Part shown: positions 50,101-60,169 of the stretch, in pieces | Layout: every line of letters begins with the position of its first letter | How positions within the stretch are numbered: position 1 is the stretch's first letter | Assembly: GCA_014529385.2 (NCBI GenBank) | Contig: CM043968.1 | Span: 127,043,018 to 127,107,017 of the forward strand | Reading direction: 5' to 3' | DNA length: 64,000 nucleotides | DNA from: Adiantum capillus-veneris | Taxonomy: Eukaryota > Streptophyta > Polypodiopsida > Polypodiales > Pteridaceae | Position numbers and translations under genes: made by a program | Notes under the pieces: generated by a model | What the model was told of the DNA's origin: nothing | The model's input: only the letters and a program-made list of their open reading frames with translations | Database searches by the model: none

Positions 50101-51365
50101 GTGGTGAGAAAGAATACCCTTTAAGATATAGCCTTATAGGTTGGACAAGTGGTGGACCTTAACACCCAGATCTTCTTAATATAATGACATAGAGTAGAAA
50201 AGTGGTGAATCTTGACATCAAACCACTCATGCTACTAGTGATAATAGGTTGGACAAGTGGTGGACCTTGAATGTAAACCCCCCATGTACGAAATATCATG
50301 GGTTTAAGATATTTCAATGGATCTTAGCATCTTGGAGACATGGTACAGCTTGCTTCTCTTCATGTTTCAATGGAGTCTATCTTGGACAAATGGTGGAGCA
50401 TCCTTCTCTCCATGTTTCAATGGACCCTAGATTGGACAAGTGGTGGACCTTTGCTTCTCTCTATGTTTCAATAGAGTTAGCTTGGACAAGTGGTGGAACT
50501 TGGAACCAAACCCCCATGTAAAACCTATCATGGTCATTCCAAGTGGTGAGAAAGAATAACCTTTAAGATATAGCCTTATAGGTTGGACAAGTGGTGGACC
50601 TTAACACCCAGATCTTCTTAATATAATGACATAGAGTAGAAAAGTGGTGAATCTTGACATCAAACCACTCATGCTACTAGTGATAATAGGTTGGACAAGT
50701 GGTGGACCTTGAATGTAAACCCCCCATGTACGAAATATCATGGGTTTAAGATATTTCAATGGAGCCTAGCATTTTGGAGACATGGTGCAGCTTGCTTCTC
50801 TTCATGTTTCAATCAAACCTGGCTTGGACAAATGGTGGAGCATCCTTCTCTCCATGTTTCAATGGAGCCTAGCTTGGACAAGTGGTGGACCTTTGATTCT
50901 CTCTATGTTTCAATAGAGTTAGCTTGGACAAGTGGTGGACCTTGGAACCATACCCCTATGTAAAACCCATCATGTGCATTCCAAGTGGTGGTAAATAATA
51001 CCATTTAAGATATAGCCTTATAGGTTGGACAAGTGGTGGACCTTAACACCCAGATCTTCTTAATATAATGACATAGAGTGGAAAAGTGGTGAATCTTGAG
51101 ACCAAACCACTCATGCTACTAGGGATAATAGGTTGGACAAGTGGTGGACCTTGAATTTAAACCCCACATATACAAAATATCATGGGTTTAAGGTATTTCA
51201 ATGGAGCCTAGCATCTCAAAGACATGGTGCATCTTGCTTCTCTTCATGTTTCAATGGAGCCTATTTTGGACAAATGGTGGAGCATCCTTCTCTCCATGTT
51301 TCAATGGACCCTAGATTGGACAAGTGGTGGACCTTTGCTTCTCTCTGTGTTTCAATATAGTTAGC
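47131..51365 (+). repeat. Older, diverged part of the main satellite array
   Basis: A small duplication (AACCATTAAGATATAGTCTT at about 47134 and 47188) marks the left border. Monomers here are about 440 bp but differ more from each other than those to the left. Short variants lack the middle part: CCCATGTTTCAATAGAG directly after the GTAAACC phrase at about 47785 and 49475, as also at 38620. The same phrase types persist up to the ParB-like gene. Confidence 0.9.
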
Positions 51366-51592
51366 CTATATTAGACAATTAGTAGACCTCGAATCTCTCC
51401 ATGTTGTCTAGAGCTGAGCTTGGACAAGTGGTGGACCTTACTTCTCCCTTCCCTTAGTTTACTAGCTTAAATGATCACTATGTATACTTGCTTAGATCTA
51501 GCTTGAACAAGTGGTGGAACTTGTATTCACACAAACTTAATCCATTACAAAAAAGTATATGTTAAAATAACATTTGGTTTTTTTTGTTTCAG
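51366..51592 (+). other. Inner boundary of left arm and 5' intron end
   Basis: 51366-51500 matches the reverse complement of about 60170-60330 (GTTGTCTAGAGCTGAGCTTGG, ATACTTGCTTAGATCTA), the start of the inverted arm. After it comes an AT-rich stretch ending in a T-rich acceptor, TTTTTTTGTTTCAG, at 51592, five bases before the ATG at 51598. Confidence 0.8.
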
Positions 51593-51597
51593 GAAAG

Positions 51598-54249
51598 ATG
51601 GCTCCAAAAAAACAGGTTGCAAGGGTTGCTGTCTCAGTTGACTATACTTGCAATGATCTTAGGAAATGGTATTTGGACATACATGGTATAGAGGGTGCAC
51701 AATTTCATAAGGTGCATCTATTTATTGCCAAAAAGGAGAATGACAGCTTGTTTGAAGATGTTGGACAAGTTGTGGAAGCATCTGTCTCTGTAGTTGATAG
51801 TCATCCAGAGGTGGAATGCATTGACATTCTAGTTCCAATGAATCTAGAATTTCAACTATCTCCAGGAGCATATGCATTGGAGCGCATGTCTAGAAACAAA
51901 AAGAGACAATGTTTTCTCGAGGATGGAAGTTTGCAGAATCAAATCCAAATATCACAGCAGATCAACTTCAAAGCTCCATCATTGCCACACTACAACGAAA
52001 AAAGGTGAAAGCTTCACGACCACCATCCACAAAGAAGCAAGCAAAAGTGCAGAAAGTAGAAGCTAAGCGAACTAGTTCCATTTTGGATGTAGACAAGGCA
52101 TCTTTGGCATCCTCATCAACAGAGGGTTCAATGTCAAAGATGAGAATTGTGGATCCAGATGTTTTAGAAGCTGAGGCCATGAAAGGACAAGAAAAAGATA
52201 CAGGTGGAATGAATAAGTACATAAATTATTTTCCTTTCCAATATAGGGAATTTGATATCCCTATTCAAAATTGTTGGCTTGCTCCTGATCACTATAATGC
52301 ACGTATTATGGATAAAAAACACGCTGAAAGTGTGTTATTTGGATTTTCACGGAGTACGACCAAGCCTGCAGCATGTGCATATTTGATGCCTGTTCGAAAT
52401 GCAAAATCAAAGAAGGGGACTCCTTTGGCAGTAGAAGAGGTAGAGGAGCAAAAAATTAAAGATTATCATTATTGGATTCTTGATGGGCAGCATTCAATCT
52501 ATGCTGCAAAAGTTTTGCTTCACAATGAACAAAACAACAAAGAGATCTTTGAAAGACTGATTAGCGTGTATAAATTTAGAAAGGCTCGCATTGTTGTGAA
52601 TGCTCCTCCATTTGTTGCAACTGCTATATCTGCCATTGCAAATGAGGAGGCTCAGGCATTGTATGTCAAGCAACCTTACAGCCAAATATTGAGACATTTA
52701 CGGAGTCAATGGATCTTCTCAGGACGACCACCAAAGGCAGCAAGTGGAATTGCAGAGGGACATGCATCTCGTGCCGGATGGGATGTAAGTTATTTTCTTT
52801 GTCTTTTTGATAGTGTTTAATTAACAAATCTTGCTCAATAGTTTAATTATTTCTCTATTTCTTTTTAGGCTTTTCTTCGATTGGCAAGAATGAGTGCAGC
52901 AGCAAGTTGGATTGCTAAACAGGCACACATGGTCACGTACTCTGATTTAGTTTATGATTGCTGGATAGAAATCATTGAAAATCTAGAAGAGGAGAATAAG
53001 AAACCCCCAACAACTGTATTTAGATACCTTTGTGGCCTTGAGGAATCAGAGGTAAAGACTATTCAAGAAGAGATTAGAGATGAGAAGATTTTACTGTCAA
53101 AGAGTGCAAAGGATGGTGATGCAACTGACATGTATGATCGAATCAAGCAGTTGAAGCAAGACAAATTGATTCAAGATGCACTTCTTGAAGGCTTCAACAA
53201 TTTGAATGAGTCTTCACCATGTAAAGACTGGGAGGAGGTGGTCAAAATGTATAACATCAATGATGTTGTTTATAAAACAATTTTAATGCTATGCGAGGAA
53301 TGGATCAGATCTAGTTTGACGCGTGGAACAAAGAAAATGGCTTTTCCAGATGGAGCAATAAAATACATGCAATGGGCAATTCACCTTCAAAAGGAGAAAA
53401 CTGAGCCTAGAGATTTGCCATGGTCAATCTATGTGGTGAGCCTACAAATGGAAGGCAATCTCTACTTGATGCGCCACTTCAATAATAAAGTGCCTATTGG
53501 CTTATGTGTTTTAGATATGACAAAAAACGTTGGAGGCAATTTGAAGTGGAGTGAGGAGACATTTAACAATGCTTTGGATGGGATCTTGGCTATTGCTGGA
53601 GGGTCAACAGATCCTGGATTTGTCTTTCTTGCATTTGTGGATTTCACTAACTTCACAAAATTGCAATGTGCCTTTCACGCCATGGGAGATAATCTGAGCT
53701 ACCATTGTTGTGGTGCATTGCATCACTTTCCATCAGCTCCTTGCAAAGGAGCAATTCAATTCCTAACAGTTATTGCCTTCTTGGGACAAGGCAATGCATT
53801 TGAAGACCTGAGAAGAAGATCAGAGGAACATCCCATGCCAATTGATTGTTCTCTTCTTCAAGTAGCAGATAACGATATGTCAGATTTGCAATATTTGGAG
53901 GCCAAAAAAAGAGCTTTGGTCAAGCACTACATTCGTACATATTGTTTTGAAGACCGCAAGCTTGTTGATGTTTTTGGTGATGGCTCCTTGGTTGCACAAG
54001 AAGGAATACAACAGAAAAAAGAAGTTATCTGCTTAATTGATAGTGTGGAGGAGGCAAAAAGCATGGAGACCATGCTGCTAGACTTTGTTAAGTCTCATGA
54101 AGATATAGAAAAATGGGCTGGACTTCAACAATCCACTTCGCAATCAGGCGACATTGTGCCTGTTACAGAGGAGTGCTCTCCACAAAGAGAAGAAGAACAA
54201 CAACAACACCATCCTCTGTCAATGGAGGACTTTTTGGAAATGGAGACAC
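51598..54249 (+). CDS. ParB/DGQH-like plus DNA-methylase-like protein, exons 1-2 of a SET-fusion gene
   Basis: ATG at 51598 (MAPKKQVARVAVSV). Exon 1 runs to 52784, an 84-bp intron (GTAAGT...TTTTTAG) follows, and exon 2 is 52869-54249; the join is phase 0 (GWD|AFLRLARM). A one-base shift lies near 51910, in a T run. Residues about 215-340 hold a ParB/sulfiredoxin- or DGQHR-like domain: DIPIQNCWLAPDHYNAR, then YYWILDGQHSIYAAKVL-type core at 52470-52515. Exon 2 resembles the late half of an N4/N6 DNA methylase: LDMTKN where DPPY would be, W...ALDGILAI..., VFLAFVDFTNFTKLQCAF, then LVDVFGDGSLVAQEG (53960-54000) in the place of the SAM-binding FxGxG. Loss of DPPY suggests a non-catalytic domain. 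About 855 residues up to the exon 2 donor. Both domain calls are from motifs only; an unknown family is the alternative. Confidence 0.65.
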
Positions 54250-56845
54250 GTATGTTTTGAGTTTCTTGTGCATGTTAGTGTTTCTTGTTACTGATTTGAT
54301 ACTCTTAATGTTAGATTTTGCTTTATATAGTATTGATTGAGTTTGTATTTTTTATCTCAAGCATTCAAGGTTTGAATGTAAATAGTAAATTACTTGAGTT
54401 TTTGAATGGTGGATCTGTAGACTAAAACTAAAACATTTAATACTCACAAAGACTTAATTACTTAAGAGCTTGAACTCAATAAGTTTTGGACCTTTTATCA
54501 ATACCCCCTTGATATGATACATTAGATCGTAGCATGGTTAAATGGTGATGCTTCATAAATTGAACCTAGCTTAGACAGGTGCTGGAGCCTAAATTTAAAC
54601 TAACCTTGCTAGAAGGGAGCTTATGTTTGGACTTTGAGAACTAGCATAAGTAATCAATTAGAGCATAGATTAGACATGTGGTGGTGGCCGGCCTTAGAGA
54701 CCAAAATCTTAATGAGCTTGGAAAGGTATTTAAGTACTGCAATTTACTTAGTTTTAGTACTCATTAAATGCATAGCTTGACAAAAGGTGGACCTTACATG
54801 GATCCTAATTTCAAGAGGTGTGGTAGACCTTCAAAACAAGCTCATATAGCTTGGACATGTGGTAGACCTTGCATGAAGACTAGTTTAGACAAGTGTGGTA
54901 CACCTTGTAACCAACACCCATTTGTTATATTAGCTTGGACAAGTGGTGGACCTTGCTTTTATGTTTCAATGGAGCATATTTTGGACAGGTGGTAGACCTT
55001 GTTTCTCTCCATGCTTCAATGGAGAGAAACTTTAGCTTGGACAAGTGGTGGACCTTGTTTTTATGTTTTAAAGGAGCATATTTCGGACAAGTGGTAGACA
55101 TAGTTTCTCTCCATGGTTCAATGGAACCCACCTTAGACAAGTGAAGTACCTTGAAACCAAACCCCCATAATACAACCTACTAAATAGGTTGGAAAATTGG
55201 TGGGATATGAAACCATCCATGATAGAGCATAGTATAGGTGAAAACGTAGTGGTCCTTATATCAATTACCCATGCATAGCTTGGACAAGTGGTGGACCTTG
55301 ATTCTCTCTATGTTTCAATGGATCCTATCTTGGACTAGAGATATATCTTACTTAGTTCCATGCTTCAATGGATTGTAGCTTGGATAAGGAGTGGAACTTC
55401 AAACAAAACTCCACAGCATAGCATATATTAACAATTCATGGGTTTTATAGAGATTGTCTTGCCTATTTTGGAGAGTTGGTACACCTTTATTCTCCATTCT
55501 TCAATGGATCTGAGGTTGGACAAGCGGAGCTGGAGAAGTGGTCAACCTTAAAATGAAACCTCCCATGCTACAACCCATCATAGATCGTATATGTAGTGGA
55601 CCTTGAAACTCTTTTATGTCCCTAGCTTAGAGAAGCATTGCACTCTTGATTATCTCCATACATGAAGGCAAGGTTGGACAAGTGGTGGACCTTCAAACCA
55701 GAATCTCTATGCAATAATAGGCAAGTGGTGGAGCTTGTTTTCTCCATGTTCCAATGGAGCCTAGCTTAGACAAACAATGGAGCTTGCTTCTCTCCATGTT
55801 TCAATGGATCCTAGCTTAGAAAAGTGGTGGAGCTTTGCTTCTCTCCATGTTCCAATGGACCATAGCTTAGACAAGTGGTAGACCTTGAAAAACACCCCCC
55901 GTATACAACATATTATGGGGTTTTCATGTTTCAATGGCTCCTAGCTTGGACAAATGGTAGAGCTTGCTTCTCTTTATGTTTCAATGGATCCAATCTTAGC
56001 CAAGGGGTGGACCTTGAAACAAGAATCCCCCCCCCCCCATGTACAACGTATTATGGGTTTTGAAAGCACTGGGAGAAAATAATAGCTTTGATAAGTGGTG
56101 GACCTTGCTTCTCTCCATGCTTCAATGGAGCCGAGGTTGGACACATGTTGGAGAGAAGATGGTTGCCCATGAAATAAGACCATGCATGCTATAATCAATC
56201 ATATGTTGTACACATGGTGGACCTTGCAATTGTTTTATATGCCTAACTTGGACAAGTGGAGGACCCTTGATTACCTCCAGATATCAACAACAAGCCAAGT
56301 TTGGACAAGTGTAGTACCACCAAACCAGAATCTATATGCTACAATAGAGTATAGGTAGGACACGCGATGAACCTTGATATCAAACCATCCATGCTACTAG
56401 AGATGATAGGTTTCACATGTGGTGGAACCTTGTATCAATGTTCTATGTGTAGTTTTTGACTAGTGATAGACCTTGAAACTAATCCCTCTAGGCTACAAGA
56501 AAAAAGAGATGGATGAGGAGGCTAGACTACTTTTGTTGCATCAATGCATCCCATGTTACCACATATACTATAGGGTTCTTGGATAAGTGTTGGATCTTGT
56601 GTCAATGCTCCATGTCTAGCTTGGACAAGTGGTGGACCTTGGTTCTCTCTATGCTTCAAATGGGCAATAGATTGGAGACACAGTGGCCTTTTTTTTCCAA
56701 TGATTTTATTTTTTGGAAACCTTGGAGGCACCATGTAAGAGGCACTCTAAGTCTTCCATACAATGGACCTATTGGACTATAAAATAATGATATCTTTCTT
56801 TGATATTGTCATTATTTTATGCATAATATTTTCTTCTTTTTGCAG
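54250..56845 (+). repeat. 2.6-kb intron filled with diverged satellite
   Basis: Donor GTATGT at 54250, acceptor TTTTTGCAG ending at 56845. Inside are scattered, worn plus-strand cores, for example at 54941, 55037, 55277, 55673 and 56617, with TCTCTCCATGTTTCAATGGA between them. Nothing else coding was seen. The exon ends leave phase 1 on both sides, so removal keeps the frame. Confidence 0.75.
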
Positions 56846-57402
56846 ACACAAAGGAGTTAAGTGATATAAAAACTAGATGTATTTCACACTATGATTGGCA
56901 TGAAGATCCTTTTGGGACACCAACTTTTCCTATTCCCAAAGATGTAATTTTCCATATTAACGGTGTGGATTTTGAAGTGCGACTTTCATGTATTGAAGGA
57001 GCTGGTTATGGGCTATTTGTGCATACTACCCTGGAAAGTGGTTTGACTATTCTAAACTATGGAGGGCATAAGTATAGATTTCAAGACTGGAAAAAGATAT
57101 GCAAAATATTTCCAAGAGCTTATAAATATTCTCTTCTAGAGGATCCAAACATAGAAGAAGAGGAAGATCAATCATACATTATTGGTTGTGTAGAAGAAGG
57201 AAACGTGTCGGGCTATATAAATAGTTCTCACAGTACAAATGTCTGTCCCAACGTACGCTATACATTTGATCCAAATTTGCCACCTTGGCATAAATGCACC
57301 TCTTCACACATCAAGTCAGAAGAATATGGCCATGTATGCATTGAGACTATTTGTCAAGTTGAAGCAGGAGAAGAGTTGTTTGCTGACTATAACTTTACTT
57401 GA
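56846..57402 (+). CDS. SET-domain exon (probable lysine methyltransferase domain)
   Basis: The frame is open from the first base after the acceptor. The split codon is completed by C at 54249 plus AC at 56846-56847, and the chain continues TKELSDIKTRCISHYDWHED. SET motifs in order: GAGYGLFVHTTLESGLTI (57000-57053), YGGHKYRF, GYINSSHSTNVCPNV (57211-57255; the pseudoknot motif that in many relatives is NHSCxPN), and CQVEAGEELFADYNF at the end. TGA at 57400. In the family these residues bind SAM and the target lysine. The pre-SET cysteines of histone H3K9 enzymes are not seen, so the substrate is unknown. A donor-like GTAAAG sits at 57407, four bases after the stop, in a phase that fits the next exon. 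The stop could be a former CGA or the natural end. Confidence 0.8.
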
Positions 57403-58044
57403 CATTGTAAAGTATTGTACATGGATGGAAATCTCAAGTACATGCATCATTTTCATTTTTCATGGATGAAATCTCAAGTGAATATAACATTTGATTATTG
57501 TTTAGTTTATGCTCAACGAGAATCTAGAGTGCTCTTATGCTTTGTGTGTTGTCTAACATATTTGACTACCTTGGCCATAGAATCTTGATTCTACTCTAGA
57601 TTTGTGATAAATCTTACCAAAATTTAATCAATGTCTAGGTTGGACAAGTGGTGGGGCTTCAAACATTACTGTCTTAAACAAGTGGAGTTATCTTACTTGA
57701 ATAAGTGGTGGCCTTTGAATCCAAATCTAAGCCAAATCTCTAATTATTTTCTTGTAGTCTAGGTTGGACATTTGGTGGACCTTGTATCCATGTTTCCTCA
57801 ACAAGGGTGGCTTTTAGTTTTCACTTTAAGTACTCATCTTTAATAAAGTGTAGGATGGAAAATGTTGAGTTAGTAGATTGTATTTTAGACAAGTGGTGTT
57901 TGGTGTACGAATGCTGAAAATGGTTGCAAGGATTCTAACAACGACTTTACCTTAAATAAATTTCTTACTAGGAGTTCTACATATAAATATGGTGAATAAA
58001 ATTCTAGTGGTTTTGAGATACCATTTGTGTGTGTGTTTTCTTAG
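57403..58044 (+). other. Intergenic or intronic stretch with single satellite cores
   Basis: Contains isolated cores at about 57639 (TTGGACAAGTGGTGGGGCTT), 57766 and 57890. It ends with a good acceptor (GTGTGTGTTTTCTTAG, 58044). If a donor at 57407 is used, this is an intron of 638 bp. Confidence 0.6.
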
Positions 58045-59243
58045 ATTCACAAACTGGGATGGATAATGCTCCTATGGTTCAGTCAACAACTATAGAATCC
58101 ATAGATTCTATGGTTTCTAAAGTGCCCAAGATGGATGATATTTCTATACTAGAGTCTAGTGTTGTGCAACTTGAGCAAGCTTCCAATAATGAGAACCAAG
58201 AAATCGATGCTTCAAAAATGCAACATACATCAAAAGAGACTGAAAAGTCCACTCACGAGCTATTGCCAATTGGTACTACGTCATGTAGCGTAGATGTTGA
58301 GAAATCCATGCTTACAATTATATTGGATTTAAATGGTCTATTGTTGAAACGTTCCCCTCAACCATCCTCACACCACAACTCAGTGCAAATGGATTCAAAA
58401 AGATATATTATACTCAGGCCAGGTTGCATCCAATTCTTGAAGACTATTTTACAAAGGTTTAATGTTGCAATTTGGTCGACAGCTACTAGGAATAATGTGT
58501 ATCAAATCCTTGCAGCACTAAACAACTTAGCTGAGGATACATTGCCTTTCTTTGCAATTTGGTCGCAAGATGTTTGCTACACCGCTCAAACTCAAAAATT
58601 GTTTAGACCCGACAATCCAAACGTTGAGGCAATGTTCAAGCCTCTAGCCAAAATTGCCATGGGGTTTGAATGTGATCCACAAAGAACAGTGCTTATTGAT
58701 GACTCTCCTTACAAGGGATGTATTTCACCAGCAAACAATTGCATTTTTCCACCACAATTTGATGCTGAGAAGATGGTTGACAATATGCTCTTGGAGGAGC
58801 TACTGCCATACTTGATTCAGCTTGATGAGAGAAGGGATGTGCGTGATTTAATTGCTTCTAATCGTTATGGACAACCTATAGTGACAAATGATAGTGAATA
58901 CAAACAAATCATGGAGTATTGGAAGCAGAAAAATGATGTTTGGTCAGCTAAGGTGTTCTTTACAAGAAGAATACCACCTGCAAAAGGTGACAGAGATGAA
59001 ACTATCATTGAAGATGCAAGTGACACAAGCCACCGCAATGAAATGAGAAGAGCCCAAATACAAGAGATCTTGGCAAAGGAGCGTACACCCATTGAAAGCA
59101 TGAAGGCGTCACAATTGACCACTTTAGCTAGGCAATTGGGTTGTAACACAAAAGGAGTTTTGAAGGCAACCACAGCAAAGGCTTATATAAATAAGGTGAA
59201 AGCTGAGAACAATCTTCTAAGGCTGGATAGAAAGCAACCCTAA
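58045..59243 (+). CDS. FCP1/SCP-like HAD phosphatase domain with SAP-like C-terminus
   Basis: Exon opens after the acceptor at 58044; first ATG is 58059 (MDNAPMVQS). About 394 residues. A Ser/Glu-rich N-terminus is followed by the HAD domain: motif I ILDLNGLLLKR (58321-58353), where the usual DxDxT/V is DLNG; motif II VAIWSTATRNNV (58465-58500); a Lys-bearing region MFKPLAKIAMGF; motif IV TVLIDDSPYKGC (58687-58722). FCP1-family enzymes remove phosphate from RNA polymerase II tail Ser or similar targets. Plant relatives with DLNG or DINGLL exist (from memory), and the second Asp, the usual acid/base, is replaced. Residues about 345-385 (MKASQLTTLARQLGC, TTAKAYINKV) resemble a SAP DNA-binding helix pair. 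TAA at 59241 is followed one base later by a donor-like GTACTA. Confidence 0.8.
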
Positions 59244-59337
59244 GGTACTAGTGACATGTCATATATTCTTGATACACATGCTTGAACACTCATGTGCATG
59301 GTATCTAACAAATCTTTCTTTTTATTCCTTCTTGCAG

Positions 59338-59560
59338 GATCTTACAAAGGATACTACTAGATGGAGCTCAATCAATAGAGATTTTGATATTTTTGCTCAA
59401 AATAATGAAGCAGTCACCTACATTTTTTGTTTATCAATTTCTTGAGAGACTTTATTTTAGTTTGTAATCATCAAATGAAATGAAAAGTATCCTTCTTATT
59501 AAGATTGTTGATCTTTTTCTTGTTCAAACCTTTCAATTGTGATTTATAGTTTTGTTAGCA
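59338..59560 (+). other. Probable 3' untranslated exon
   Basis: Acceptor TTCTTGCAG ends at 59337. The phase following the FCP1 exon closes quickly (TAG at about 59360), so this exon is most likely untranslated. The 36-codon phase-0 frame has no known similarity. AT-rich downstream sequence could hold the poly(A) signal (AATGAAATGAAA near 59475), which is uncertain. Confidence 0.4.
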
Positions 59561-60169
59561 TGAGATTGTGCTTTTTTAGTTTGAAAAAAACTGTCAAAGA
59601 TCCAAGTCTTTTTGGCTTTACTTAAGTTATTAATTGTGAAAGATCCAAGTCTTTTTGCTTTACTTAAGTTATTGATTGCCTATGTAATAGTCCTTAAAAC
59701 AATATCGGATGGCTTTCTTGCTCCCATGTCTCACATTGGTCTTTAGGTAAGACAAGTGGTGACCTTGAAAGTATGGTCTCATATCTCGATCAAGTGAAGA
59801 GACATGAAGCTTAAATATCACTACTATGTATCTAGTGTTAAACTCCATCGAGACAAAGACTAGATAGCCAAATTGCAGTCGAGTTTAAGTGAAAAATCCA
59901 TTTGAGCTAAGGTAAAACTTATAGTGCCTCATTTTTCTAGGATTCTACCCCATCAAGGAAGTTATAATCTAGCACAAACCAATTAAGACTCTTTTGGAGC
60001 CTAGATAGGACAATTCGTGGAACTTATGAAACTTATTATTGAGTTAGAGTCTAGTTTAGATAAGCAAAAGATCTTCAAACCAGCACTTGACTTTCTTACT
60101 ATTCAATATTCAAAGTCCCTTGAGGCTAACAAATTACATACCCACTTGTAACCTAACTAATGAGTAATT
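59561..60169. other. Switch zone between plus and minus satellite
   Basis: A tandem pair of AAAGATCCAAGTCTTTTT phrases (about 59598 and 59639; the second is a 42-bp step with TTTACTTAAGTTATTGATTG). The last plus-oriented worn core is at about 59752 (GACAAGTGGTGACCTTGAA). No gene seen. Confidence 0.6.

Noticed and set aside
38951-50963. Series of ~90-codon plus-strand ORFs beginning Met-Asp-Lys-Trp-Trp-Thr, once per monomer, as a tandem gene family
   Set aside because: The phrase is the satellite core in translation (LDKWWT and WTSGGP are two frames of the same core). Frames jump at each ~50-bp unit and similar ORFs occur on the minus strand in the right arm.
37830-51360. CRISPR-like array of 20-bp repeats and spacers
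   Set aside because: The spacers are themselves repeated and of uneven length, and the setting is a spliced plant locus. It is a hierarchical satellite.
59251-59445. 64-codon ORF after the FCP1 exon as a separate protein
   Set aside because: It overlaps a splice acceptor at 59337, lacks similarity to anything, and is better explained as untranslated exon plus intron.
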